Of a DNA stretch of 64,000 nucleotides, positions 37,893 through 46,119 are shown in pieces. This DNA comes from Mycolicibacterium neworleansense (GTDB lineage Bacteria; Actinomycetota; Actinomycetes; Mycobacteriales; Mycobacteriaceae). The translations under genes were made by a program, and so were the position numbers. The stretch's first letter is position 1. Every line of letters begins with the position of its first letter. The notes below the pieces were generated by a model that ran no database searches, was not told the origin of the DNA, and worked only from the letters and a program-made list of their open reading frames with translations. The stretch is from the NCBI RefSeq assembly GCF_001245615.1, contig NZ_CWKH01000002.1:248001-312000 (forward strand), read 5' to 3'.

Positions 37893-38792
37893 CTACCCCA
37901 GGCTCAGCGCGGCCGCCAGTTCACGTAGCGCCGGGCGCGGATCAGCCGTCGGATTCTCCCCCAGCGCCTGCACGACGACGTGATCGGCGCCGGCATCCAG
38001 GTGCGCGGTGATCACCGCGGCTGCCTGCTCCACCGGGCCCATGCCGACGAGCCCGCGTGCCAGGCGGTCCGATCCGCCGCGAACCAGGTCGGATTCGTCG
38101 AAACCTTGCCGCAGCCAGGAGTTCCGGTAGTTCGGCAGGCCGCTGTAGACCTCGAGGTGCTTGTGCGCCCGAGCCAGCTGGTCGGCGTCGTCACCGCCGA
38201 TGGCGACGGCCTGCTCGGACACCACCCAGCGGTCCGATCCAAGGATCTCGCGCGTCGTCGCGGTGTGCTCGGGAGTGACGAGATACGGGTGCGCGCCGTC
38301 AGCGTGCGTACCGGACAGCTCGATCATCTTGGGACCCAAGGCCGCCACCAGACGGGGCGGGCGTCCGACACCGGGTTCGATCTGCTCGGGCACGGCCGCC
38401 ATCCGCTCGAGGTAGGTACGCATCGTGGCCAGTGGCTTGGCGTAGGTGCCGCCCAGTCCGTGCTCCACCAGGGGTCCGTGGCTGACGCCCAACCCCAGCA
38501 CGAACCGTCCCGGGTAGAGCGCGGTCAAAGTCCGCGCCCCGGATTCGGCGGCAGACGGCACCCGGACGTGAATGTTGGCGATGCCGGTGCCCACCACGAG
38601 ACGCTCAGTGGCAGCCAGGAACGCCGCCGACTGGGTGAGGGCCTCCTTGCCGACCACCTCCGGCAGGAACAACGAGCCGAATCCGAGAGACTCGATCTCC
38701 CGCGCCACCTGCTGCGCGTCCGGCATCGACCAGGTGTCGCTGGCCCACCACACACCGATCCGGCTGGGGAAATCGATCCTGGCTCGTGTCAC
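37893..38792 (-). CDS. LLM-class F420-dependent oxidoreductase
   Basis: 299 aa from GTG 38792, which overlaps the XdhC stop as GTGA. Luciferase-like TIM barrel: RIGVWWASDTWSMPDAQQ, VVGTGIANIHVRVPSAA (F420-type phosphate contacts) and GRFVLGLGVSHGPLVE, as in the TIGR03620-like F420 families. Translational coupling to an XdhC protein is unusual and points to a joint oxidation step. Substrate unknown. Confidence 0.87.
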   Translation of the reverse strand: MTRARIDFPSRIGVWWASDTWSMPDAQQVAREIESLGFGSLFLPEVVGKEALTQSAAFLAATERLVVGTGIANIHVRVPSAAESGARTLTALYPGRFVLGLGVSHGPLVEHGLGGTYAKPLATMRTYLERMAAVPEQIEPGVGRPPRLVAALGPKMIELSGTHADGAHPYLVTPEHTATTREILGSDRWVVSEQAVAIGGDDADQLARAHKHLEVYSGLPNYRNSWLRQGFDESDLVRGGSDRLARGLVGMGPVEQAAAVITAHLDAGADHVVVQALGENPTADPRPALRELAAALSLG

Positions 38793-39940
38793 TGACCACT
38801 CCTCAATTCGCTCGGTTCGTTGTGCTCGTGATGAATACGCCCGCCGGTGTCGGTCAGCGGCTTGCCGGTCCCGCCCCACCGTTGGGCGATGATCTCCGCC
38901 GCGATCGACACCGCGGTCTCTTCAGGCGTCCTGGCCCCGAGGTCCAATCCGATGGGGCTGGACAGCCTCGCCAATTCTTCCTCGGTCACGCCGACTTCGC
39001 GTAGCCGGGCCATCCGGTCCTCGTGCGTGCGCCGCGACCCCATGGCGCCGATGTAGCCGATCGCCGGCAACCGCAAGGCCACCTCGAGCAATGGCACGTC
39101 GAACTTCGGGTCGTGGGTGAGCAGGCAGACGACGGTACGGCCGTCGATCGCACCTGCGGCGGCCTGCGCGGCCAGGTAACGGTTGGGCCAGTCGACGACG
39201 ACCTCGTCGGCAGTCGGGAATCGGGCGGCGGTGGCGAACACCGGACGCGCGTCGCAGACCGTGACGCGGTAGCCGAGCAGTGATCCCTGCCGCGCGACGG
39301 CGGCCGCGAAGTCGATCGCGCCGAACACCAGCATTCGAGGCCGCGGCGCGAAGCTCGAGACGAACACGTCCATGCCCTCACCGCGCCGCTCGCCGTCCGG
39401 TCCGAACGTCAATATGCCGCTGCGGCCGGTGTCGAGCAGGCCGCGGGCATCGTCGGTGACCGCGGCGTCGGCGCGGGCCGAGCCAAGGGTGCCGGTCACC
39501 TCGTCAGTGCGGATGACCAGTCGCCGACCCAGCCACGCCGGATCGGGATGGGAGATGACCGTCGCGGTCGCGGCCGGTTGGTGCGCCTCGATGTCGTGGA
39601 CGAGGGCTTCCAGTTCCGGGAACGTCTGCTGCGACACCGGTTCGACGTACACGTCGAGCACGCCGCCACACGTGAGACCCACGGCGAAGGCGTCGTCGTC
39701 ACTGACGCCGTAGCGCTGCAATACCGGGGTGCCGTCGGTGACCACCTCGCCGGCCAGTTCGTACACCGCACCTTCGACGCAGCCGCCGGATACCGAACCG
39801 GTCACCGTGCCGTCAGGCGCTACCACCATCGACGCTCCGGCCGGTCGTGGTGCGGAGCGGAAGGTGCGCACCACCGTCGCCAGGCCCGCGGTGCCGCCGG
39901 CACGCCAGACGGCAAGCAGCTCGGCGAGCACATCTCTCAC
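38789..39940 (-). CDS. XdhC/CoxI-family molybdoenzyme maturation factor (Rv0376c-like)
   Basis: 383 aa. N-terminal XdhC_CoxI domain with SVSGGCVEGAV (Cys54) and LTCGGVLDVYVE, and a C-terminal Rossmann domain with MLVFGAIDFAAAVA and IGYIGAMGSRRTHEDR. The family sulfurates or inserts the molybdenum cofactor for xanthine dehydrogenase/CO dehydrogenase-type enzymes. No molybdenum hydroxylase gene is in the window, so the client must be elsewhere. A 16-bp perfect palindrome lies 21 nt upstream of the start. Confidence 0.88.
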   Translation of the reverse strand: MRDVLAELLAVWRAGGTAGLATVVRTFRSAPRPAGASMVVAPDGTVTGSVSGGCVEGAVYELAGEVVTDGTPVLQRYGVSDDDAFAVGLTCGGVLDVYVEPVSQQTFPELEALVHDIEAHQPAATATVISHPDPAWLGRRLVIRTDEVTGTLGSARADAAVTDDARGLLDTGRSGILTFGPDGERRGEGMDVFVSSFAPRPRMLVFGAIDFAAAVARQGSLLGYRVTVCDARPVFATAARFPTADEVVVDWPNRYLAAQAAAGAIDGRTVVCLLTHDPKFDVPLLEVALRLPAIGYIGAMGSRRTHEDRMARLREVGVTEEELARLSSPIGLDLGARTPEETAVSIAAEIIAQRWGGTGKPLTDTGGRIHHEHNEPSELRSGQ

Positions 39941-39960
39941 GATGCTTAACCTAGCCCTCG

Positions 39961-39976
39961 CTGAGCGATCGCTCAG
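39961..39976. promoter_or_regulatory. 16-bp perfect palindrome CTGAGCGATCGCTCAG
   Basis: Self-complementary over all 16 bases, 21 nt upstream of the XdhC start and 20 nt past the stop of the GH76 gene. Typical shape of a TetR-type operator, so probably controls the XdhC-LLM pair. A terminator role is less likely because the stem would have no loop. Confidence 0.55.
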
Positions 39977-39995
39977 TCCGGGGCCGGAAACGTGG

Positions 39996-41096
39996 TCACT
40001 CGGCGAGAGTGTGCGCGGCTTCCATCAGCATCCATCCCGAGACCTGAACCGATAGGTCACGTTCGGGGATCGCCGACGCATTCACCGCACCGTCGACGAA
40101 CTCGGCTTGTTTACCCTCGGCACCGGGTACCTCGGCGCTGCGATCCCAGAAGGGTCCGAACAACGGCAACCCGTCGACGGTCTGCCGGTAATTCCACGCC
40201 GACTCAGCGGATTTGAGGACGATCGAGCGCGCCGTATCGCGCGCGGCCCGATCGTCGGCCGTATCCCCCGGCAAGGTATTCGCCACCAGCGCCAGGTAGC
40301 GCGCCGTGACGCCGTTGAACAGACCGCCGTCGCCGCCGCCTGCACCCTTGATGACTCCGTCGGGCGCCATTTCCTTGTCCACCGCGGCCACCAGGCGGCG
40401 CACCCGTTCGGCGTGCCGGTCGTCCTTGGTGCGCACGGCGAGTTCGACCTCGAGTCCGAGTACCACGCCCTGGCAGTAGGTGTACTGCGCGCGCACCATC
40501 GAGCCGGCCTTGATGCCGTCGAACACCAGGTGGGTTTCCGGATCGATCAGGGTGTCATCGATCCAGTCGGCCATCTGCTGGGCCCGGCGCAACCGGTCGT
40601 CGTAACGGGCCAGGAAGATGCCGGCCGGACCGTTGGCCGGGGCGTTGAAAAATTGGTCCTGCTTACGCCAGGGGATGCCGCCGCCGTCCTCGGGCACCCA
40701 GGCGTCGACGAACTGCTGGCACAGCTTCCTGAGCGCACGGGCTTTCTCGACCCCGACCAGCCGACCGGCCCGTTCGAGAGCCAAGGCCAACCAGGCCATG
40801 TCGTCGTAGTAGTTGTTGGTCCAGGACAGATTGTTGCGCAGATGATGGGCGCGGATCTGCCGTTCGATGCGGGTTTTCCGCTCGGGCTGCGGATCACGCA
40901 CCTGTGCGTCGACCAGGGTGTCCAGCAGATGCGCCTGCCACCAGTAGTGCCAGGTTCCGAACTTGCGGTACTTCTTGGTCGCCGGCCAGGCCACCACGCC
41001 GAGCTGGGTGCCCGGCAGACCCCAGAGCTTCGTCAAGTGCCGTTGGGTGATCGCAGCTTCGGCGCTGGCCGCACGGTTAGCCCATAGCTGATCCAT
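39996..41096 (-). CDS. GH76-family glycoside hydrolase-like protein (Rv0365c-like)
   Basis: 366 aa. (alpha/alpha)6 barrel of GH76 (alpha-1,6-mannanase): TWHYWWQAHLLDTLVDAQ and SWTNNYYDDMAWLALALE, with the catalytic Asp-Asp pair. No signal peptide, so cytoplasmic, as for Rv0365c. Could trim lipomannan-type or other alpha-mannosides. Starts 15 nt after the trmH-like gene and is the last gene of that operon. Confidence 0.88.
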   Translation of the reverse strand: MDQLWANRAASAEAAITQRHLTKLWGLPGTQLGVVAWPATKKYRKFGTWHYWWQAHLLDTLVDAQVRDPQPERKTRIERQIRAHHLRNNLSWTNNYYDDMAWLALALERAGRLVGVEKARALRKLCQQFVDAWVPEDGGGIPWRKQDQFFNAPANGPAGIFLARYDDRLRRAQQMADWIDDTLIDPETHLVFDGIKAGSMVRAQYTYCQGVVLGLEVELAVRTKDDRHAERVRRLVAAVDKEMAPDGVIKGAGGGDGGLFNGVTARYLALVANTLPGDTADDRAARDTARSIVLKSAESAWNYRQTVDGLPLFGPFWDRSAEVPGAEGKQAEFVDGAVNASAIPERDLSVQVSGWMLMEAAHTLAE

Positions 41097-41111
41097 GAAG
41101 ACGATCCTGCC

Positions 41112-41765
41112 TTACCAGGCCGCCGAAATGTCGGCATGTCGGGTGATCCACGCGTGCATGACGATTCCGGCGGCAACCCCGGCGTTGATGCTGCGCGTCG
41201 ACCCGAACTGCGCGATGGACACCGTGACGGCCGCCCCGGACTGCGCCTCCGGGGTGATGCCCGGGCCTTCCTGACCGAAGATCAGCAGGCAGTCGCGAGG
41301 TAGTTCGGTCTCTTCCAGCCGCACGGCGCCGGGCACGTTGTCCACCGCGACGACGGTCAGCCCGGCGTCGGCGGCGAAGGACAGCAATTCGGCGGTGGTG
41401 TCATGGTGGCGCAACCGTTGATAGCGGTCGGTGACCATGGCGCCCCGCCGGTTCCACCGGCGCCGCCCGACGATGTGCACCGTGTCGACAGCGAAGGCGT
41501 TGGCCGTGCGCACCACCGCGCCGATGTTCGCGTCGTTGCCGAAGTTCTCGATCGCGATGTGCAGCGGGTGCCGGCGCCGGTCGATGTCGGCGATGATCGC
41601 TTCCCGGGTCCAATACCGGTAGGCGTCAACGACATTGCGGGTGTCTCCGTCGCGCAGGAGGTCCTGGTCGTAGCGCTCGGCGTCATCCCCGGACGGCAAC
41701 GGCCCCTCCCAGGGGCCCACACCCGGCGACTCTCCCCACTCAGTGGGGCCGACGGACTCAGCCAC
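41112..41765 (-). CDS. SPOUT (TrmH/SpoU) RNA methyltransferase
   Basis: 217 aa from GTG 41765, which overlaps the lipoprotein stop by 8 nt. SPOUT knot motifs: IENFGNDANIGAVVRTANAF (motif 1), LLIFGQEGPGI (motif 2) and STRSINAGVAAGIVMHAW (motif 3). 2'-O-methylates tRNA or rRNA; the target is not identifiable. The N-terminal 60 residues are a mycobacterial extension rich in Gly/Pro/Asp. Matches Rv0380c in size and context. Confidence 0.9.
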   Translation of the reverse strand: MAESVGPTEWGESPGVGPWEGPLPSGDDAERYDQDLLRDGDTRNVVDAYRYWTREAIIADIDRRRHPLHIAIENFGNDANIGAVVRTANAFAVDTVHIVGRRRWNRRGAMVTDRYQRLRHHDTTAELLSFAADAGLTVVAVDNVPGAVRLEETELPRDCLLIFGQEGPGITPEAQSGAAVTVSIAQFGSTRSINAGVAAGIVMHAWITRHADISAAW

Positions 41766-42654
41766 GGGTGGTCCACAACGCGGCATGGGTGCCGATCACC
41801 GAAACCGAGGCGTACAACAACGCCGCGTTCATCTCGCCCTGGGTACACAGCGAGGCCCGCACATTGACGGCCTCACGGGAGGCCTCCGGCAGGATCAGCA
41901 CCGACGAGCCGTACACCGAGCAGGCGTGGCTGAGCCCCGGCGGCGGCAGCGACGGGCCGGCCACCACCATCAGCGGACCTCCGCGGGCCGCCGCATCGTC
42001 CGCGTACCGCTGTGCCGCGCCATCGATTTCGAGACCGAGCAGCATGTAGCCCTTGCCGTTGAACGCGCTCGGGTCGCCGAGCGCGGTCGGTGCCAGCTGC
42101 CCGCCGTCGGCCCTGAATGCGTCGACGCTGGTGGACTTCACCGTGACACCGGTGTCGTTGACGTTGGTGGGCAGCACTCCGACCGGGAACGCTGCCGGGT
42201 AGGCGACGGTGGTACCCGCGATGCGCTCGCGCGGTGAGTACACGTAGACCCCACGCACCTGACTCTGGTCCCGCTGCGGTCCCAGACAGACTGTGCCGCT
42301 GAGCTTGTCGGGTGCCGGAGCGGACAAGGGCCGGATTCCCAGGTTGGTGATGTCATCGCAGCCGTGCAAGGCGTCGGCCTCGATCGGATGCGCCAGGGCG
42401 CCGTACAGACCGAACCGGATGTCCTCGGGCTTGGCGCGGGCATCGCTCGAAGCGGAGCCCTCCACGTCGATCAGGACATGGTCGGAGTCGAAACGCAGAT
42501 CCGACACCGTCAGGTGCCAGCCGAGAATGTCCAGCGATTCTCCGAGCGCGGCGGTCGGCGCCTCGTACGTGCGACCGGGTTGATCGGATGAGCAGCCCGC
42601 GGTGACGACGAGCAGTACCGCCATCACCGCCGCGATCAGCGCCCGCACTGCCAC
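41758..42654 (-). CDS. Secreted lipoprotein (Rv0381c-like)
   Basis: 298 aa. Signal peptide with lipobox: ALIAAVMAVLLVVTAGC, Cys about residue 21, so likely acylated and surface-anchored. The mature part is beta-rich with DLRFDSDHVLIDVEG and YMLLGLEIDG; no known domain. Lies between the SDR gene (12 nt) and trmH-like gene (overlap). Function unknown. Confidence 0.78.
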   Translation of the reverse strand: MAVRALIAAVMAVLLVVTAGCSSDQPGRTYEAPTAALGESLDILGWHLTVSDLRFDSDHVLIDVEGSASSDARAKPEDIRFGLYGALAHPIEADALHGCDDITNLGIRPLSAPAPDKLSGTVCLGPQRDQSQVRGVYVYSPRERIAGTTVAYPAAFPVGVLPTNVNDTGVTVKSTSVDAFRADGGQLAPTALGDPSAFNGKGYMLLGLEIDGAAQRYADDAAARGGPLMVVAGPSLPPPGLSHACSVYGSSVLILPEASREAVNVRASLCTQGEMNAALLYASVSVIGTHAALWTTRG

Positions 42655-42666
42655 GACAGTTCTGTA

Positions 42667-43443
42667 CTAAGTTCTCCCACGACCTTTTCCCACTGCTTTT
42701 GTGATGGCGCGCACCAGGTTTCGCGGAACCAGCCGGCCCCCGGTGGTGAGCACCTTGTACTGCAGGCCGGGCACGATGACCACTTTGCCTGCGGCCACGT
42801 CGGCCAGGCAGTCACGCACCACGTCCTCGACCTGCAGCCACAGGAACGACGGTGTGCCCGCCATGTCGATGCCCGCACGGGCATGAAACTCGGTGTGGAC
42901 GAAACCTGGGCACAACGCATGCACGCCGACCCCGGTGCCGCCCAGTCCATTGGACAGCCCTTCGGTGAAAGAGACGACCCAGGCCTTGGAGGCCGAATAG
43001 GTCGAGCCGCGGCCCGGCACCAGGCCGGCCACACTGGCCACGTTGATGACCGTGCCGGTGCCCGCCTCGATCATGTACGGCAGCGCGGCGTGCGTCAGCT
43101 CCATCACCGCGGTCACGTTGACATCAAGCTGAGCCTGCAATCGGGCGATGTCGGCGGTCCAGAACTCACCTGACGTGCCGAAGCCGGCGTTGTTCACCAA
43201 CACTCGCGCACCGGCGCGCAACCGGTCGGCGACCTTGGCCCGGTCAGGGGCGCAGGCCAGGTCCGCGGGAAGCACTTCGACGTTTGCGCCGGCCTGGTCG
43301 TGCAATTCGGCGGCGAGCTGTTCCAACCGTGCGCCATCACGCGCCACGAGAACGAGGTCATAGCCGTCACGCGCGTACCTGCGGGCGAAGCCGGCGCCGA
43401 GCCCCGAGGTCGGTCCAGTGATCAGCGCGACGGGGCGAGGCAT
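42667..43443 (-). CDS. Short-chain dehydrogenase/reductase
   Basis: 258 aa. Starts [20 protein letters not shown] (glycine-rich dinucleotide loop), [13 protein letters not shown], catalytic Ser in [11 protein letters not shown] and [10 protein letters not shown] (Y-x3-K), then [10 protein letters not shown]. DltE/Rv0484c-type SDR. Probably the first gene of the SDR-lipoprotein-trmH-GH76 operon. In M. tuberculosis pyrE occupies the corresponding place, so this is a species-specific change. Substrate unknown. Confidence 0.9.
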   Translation of the reverse strand: MPRPVALITGPTSGLGAGFARRYARDGYDLVLVARDGARLEQLAAELHDQAGANVEVLPADLACAPDRAKVADRLRAGARVLVNNAGFGTSGEFWTADIARLQAQLDVNVTAVMELTHAALPYMIEAGTGTVINVASVAGLVPGRGSTYSASKAWVVSFTEGLSNGLGGTGVGVHALCPGFVHTEFHARAGIDMAGTPSFLWLQVEDVVRDCLADVAAGKVVIVPGLQYKVLTTGGRLVPRNLVRAITKAVGKGRGRT

Positions 43444-43581
43444 GCCGACAGGTTACTGAACTGTTCTGCTGCGCCGGCTAGCGCTGGTAATGCGGCGCGT
43501 GACGCCCGTTGCGCGCCGGCGGCGGGGTCCGACGGATCACATCCGGACGGCCCGGCTCCTGGCGCGGCTGGGTGTAGCGGC

Positions 43582-44286
43582 TCACGTCACCACGACCGGG
43601 TGCCGGCTGGGCGAACCTGCGCGACGCGCCAGCGCAGCCTGGCTGCCCTGACCCGACTGCGGTGCGACACCGTTCTGCGGAACCGGCGGCAGGACCCGCA
43701 GCAGGTCGTTGAACTGGCGCACGGTGCGCAGCCCCTCGTCCCACTGGGCGCGGGTACTTGTGACCGGCATGCTGACGAGCGTCCAGTTCTGCTCGTTCCA
43801 CATGATCTCGGCGCAATCGGGAGCGGTGTGGGCGAACGTGACCATCCGGCGGTCGCACGCGCGACGGGCGGCGTCGAGGTTGGTGGAGTACACCATCCTC
43901 GGGCCGATCGCGCCGAGCAGCCAGATGTCGCTCTCCCGGGGCTCCTTGATGCCCTTGAGCCGCAGATCGACGACGACGTTCGTGCCGACCTTGCGGTGCA
44001 GCGCGATCACTGTCGCCACCTCTTCGATGTCAAAGATGAACACCGCCTCGCCACGAATTTGGCCGAGCACGACGTTCTTGGCCGTGACGTCACCGACGGT
44101 CGACATCACCCCGCGCTTCCAGCGCTTGAGGATCTCGTGCGACTCGTGCTCGTAATCGAAGCCATGCGACTTCGCCCACGACTTGCGGCGCCGTCCCAAC
44201 CCACGTCGACGGTCGATGTCGACGTACAGCAGCACCGCCGCACCCACGAAACAGAGTGCGGACAGCGTGAACCAGAGCGGGACCAT
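43582..44286 (-). CDS. Rv0383c-like membrane-anchored protein, C-terminus possibly frameshifted
   Basis: 234 aa from ATG 44286 (MVPLWFTLSALC); GTG further upstream possible. One N-terminal TM helix, basic RRRGLGRRRKSWAK, then a conserved soluble domain with RKVGTNVVVDLRLKG and EIMWNEQNWTLVSMPV. The frame ends in an uncharacteristic tail after QAALARR. In another frame the reading continues as a natural-looking Pro/Arg/Gln-rich tail (QPAPGRGDV to APHYQR, stop 43478-43480), see findings. Neighbour of clpB in M. tuberculosis, here separated by a small operon. Confidence 0.75.
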   Translation of the reverse strand: MVPLWFTLSALCFVGAAVLLYVDIDRRRGLGRRRKSWAKSHGFDYEHESHEILKRWKRGVMSTVGDVTAKNVVLGQIRGEAVFIFDIEEVATVIALHRKVGTNVVVDLRLKGIKEPRESDIWLLGAIGPRMVYSTNLDAARRACDRRMVTFAHTAPDCAEIMWNEQNWTLVSMPVTSTRAQWDEGLRTVRQFNDLLRVLPPVPQNGVAPQSGQGSQAALARRAGSPSRHPVVVT

Positions 44287-44366
44287 CGGGCCTAGCCTAC
44301 TTGTTGACTGCACGAATGCCCCAGCCTTGTGAGGTCACAACCCGATTACTGGTGATCAGGCCGCTG

Positions 44367-44990
44367 TTACCGGGGGGCTTCGAGGTACGTGACGATCGCG
44401 TTGGTGAGCCCCCGCCGGGCCACATCGAGGTCGGTATACGTGCCGAGCTGGCGCTCAGAGGTGATACCGCGCATCGCCCCCGGGATGAACGACGCGACCT
44501 CGCGGACCCGCTCGGGGTCGACGTCCAGATCGGCGAATGCCTGCTGACAGGTTTGCAGCCAGCTGTGCCCCCACGACGACAGCTCGGCCGCGGTCTTCGG
44601 GTAGAGCCGTTCCAGTTCGGCATGGTCACGCGGCAGGGCCGCCCGCAGGTTCTCGATCGCCCGCGAATCACTGGCGGTCAGGCCGTCATAGAGCAGGTCG
44701 ATGATGCCGGCGACGCGCTGTCGCAGCGGCGCACCGTGGTCTTGGTGGCTGAGCATGCCCGCGCGACGTTCGGCGGTGCGCTGCAGGACCGCGGCCCAAA
44801 ACCCGTCGATATCGCCGAACTGGTACTTCACCGCGCCCCAGGTGGCGCCGATGTCCTTGGCAATCCGGTTGGCCGAGACGGCGCCCGGATCTCCGGTGGC
44901 CAGCGCCTTGCGCGCGGCCTCCAGCATGCTCTCCCGGGTGGCTTCGCCGCGCCTGTTGGTGCGGCGCGCAACAACGTCGGCGTCGGTCAT
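44367..44990 (-). CDS. TetR-family regulator
   Basis: 207 aa. N-terminal HTH: TRESMLEAARKALATGDPG, then SANRIAKDIGATWGAVKYQF, with the recognition helix. The C-terminal ligand domain is not assigned to a subgroup. Divergent from the Rieske oxygenase across 70 nt that hold two direct repeats; the natural target is the Rieske/DapB-like operon. Confidence 0.9.
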   Translation of the reverse strand: MTDADVVARRTNRRGEATRESMLEAARKALATGDPGAVSANRIAKDIGATWGAVKYQFGDIDGFWAAVLQRTAERRAGMLSHQDHGAPLRQRVAGIIDLLYDGLTASDSRAIENLRAALPRDHAELERLYPKTAAELSSWGHSWLQTCQQAFADLDVDPERVREVASFIPGAMRGITSERQLGTYTDLDVARRGLTNAIVTYLEAPR

Positions 44991-45009
44991 CGTCGAGAGG
45001 CTACCCCGT

Positions 45010-45044
45010 TTTCACAGAACCCTCTTCCAAAGTTTCACAGAACC
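45010..45044. promoter_or_regulatory. Two direct repeats TTTCACAGAACC
   Basis: Exact 12-bp copies at 45010-45021 and 45033-45044, 23 bp apart (about two helical turns), in the 70-nt space between the TetR gene and the Rieske gene. Same-face spacing suits cooperative binding of the divergent TetR protein. Confidence 0.5.
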
Positions 45045-45060
45045 TCCTACGATTCGCGTC

Positions 45061-46119
45061 ATGGCCAAACCACCGTTGTCGATGAAGCCGACAGGATGGT
45101 TCCAAGTCGCCTGGTCCGACCAGGTCGACGTCGGGGCTGTACATGCCATGAAGTACTTCGGCGAAGAGATGGTCGCCTGGCGCTCGGAGTCCGGGCAGGT
45201 GACGGTGATGAACGCCTATTGCGAGCACCTCGGCGCCCACCTCGGGTTCGGTGGCCACGTCGTCGGCGAGGTCATCCAGTGCCCGTTCCACGGCTGGCAG
45301 TGGAACGCCGAGGGCCGCAATGTCCGCATCCCCTACCAGGATCGGCCCAATCGCGGCCGTCGGATGCGCACCTACCCGGTGACCGAGCGCAACGAGGCCA
45401 TCTATATCTGGCACGACATCGAAGGACGTGAGCCGTTCTTCGATGCCCCCGACGTGTTCGCCTCCTTCAACGACGGCAGCAGCGCGGCCGACTACTACGC
45501 CCAGCAGCGGTTGTTCCGCGAAGGGCTCGAGCTGCATCCGCAATACGTGCTGGAGAACGGCGTCGACTTCGCGCACTTCAAATTCGTGCACCAGACCCCG
45601 ATCGTCCCGGTGTTCACCCGCCACGACTTCGCCGCACCGATCTCCTACGTCGACTTCACCATCACCTTCGAGGGCGACGACCAACAGTCGATCGACGATG
45701 TGCGCAGCGGCGTCGAGGCGATCAACGGCGGACTGGGCATCGCGGTGACCAAGAGCTGGGGAATGATCGACAACCGCACCATCTCGGCGGTCACTCCCGT
45801 CGACGAGTCCACCTCCGACGTGCGGTTCATGGTCTACATCGGCCGGACCCCCGGCAAAGACAGCCCTCGGGCGGCCCAGCGGGCCAGCGAGTTCGGCGAC
45901 GAGGTGATCCGCCAGTTCACCCAGGACATCCACATCTGGTCACACCAGCGGTACTCCGATCCCCCGGCGCTGGCCACGGCTGAGTACGAGGGCTTCACCG
46001 CAATTCGCAAGTGGGCCATGCAGTTCTATCCCGACGGTCTGGGCGGTAGTACCGCGGACCTGGCTTCCGGTGGCGGAGCCGCCAATCCAACATCAAGGAG
46101 AAAGGCAGACACCGTATGA
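45061..46119 (+). CDS. Rieske non-haem iron oxygenase (KshA-like)
   Basis: 352 aa from ATG 45061. Rieske 2Fe-2S ligands: Cys54 and His56 in YCEHLGAHLG, Cys74 and His77 in CPFHGWQW. Mononuclear iron motif NGVDFAHFKFVH (His172, His177) with Asp/Glu later. Resembles KshA-type hydroxylases for steroids or related polycyclic substrates, needing a reductase that is not in the window. Coupled by ATGA to the DapB-like gene and divergent from TetR. Confidence 0.9.
   Translation: MAKPPLSMKPTGWFQVAWSDQVDVGAVHAMKYFGEEMVAWRSESGQVTVMNAYCEHLGAHLGFGGHVVGEVIQCPFHGWQWNAEGRNVRIPYQDRPNRGRRMRTYPVTERNEAIYIWHDIEGREPFFDAPDVFASFNDGSSAADYYAQQRLFREGLELHPQYVLENGVDFAHFKFVHQTPIVPVFTRHDFAAPISYVDFTITFEGDDQQSIDDVRSGVEAINGGLGIAVTKSWGMIDNRTISAVTPVDESTSDVRFMVYIGRTPGKDSPRAAQRASEFGDEVIRQFTQDIHIWSHQRYSDPPALATAEYEGFTAIRKWAMQFYPDGLGGSTADLASGGGAANPTSRRKADTV

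Noticed and set aside
39961..39976. Terminator of the GH76 gene
   Set aside because: The palindrome has no loop and no T-run, so operator function is more likely.
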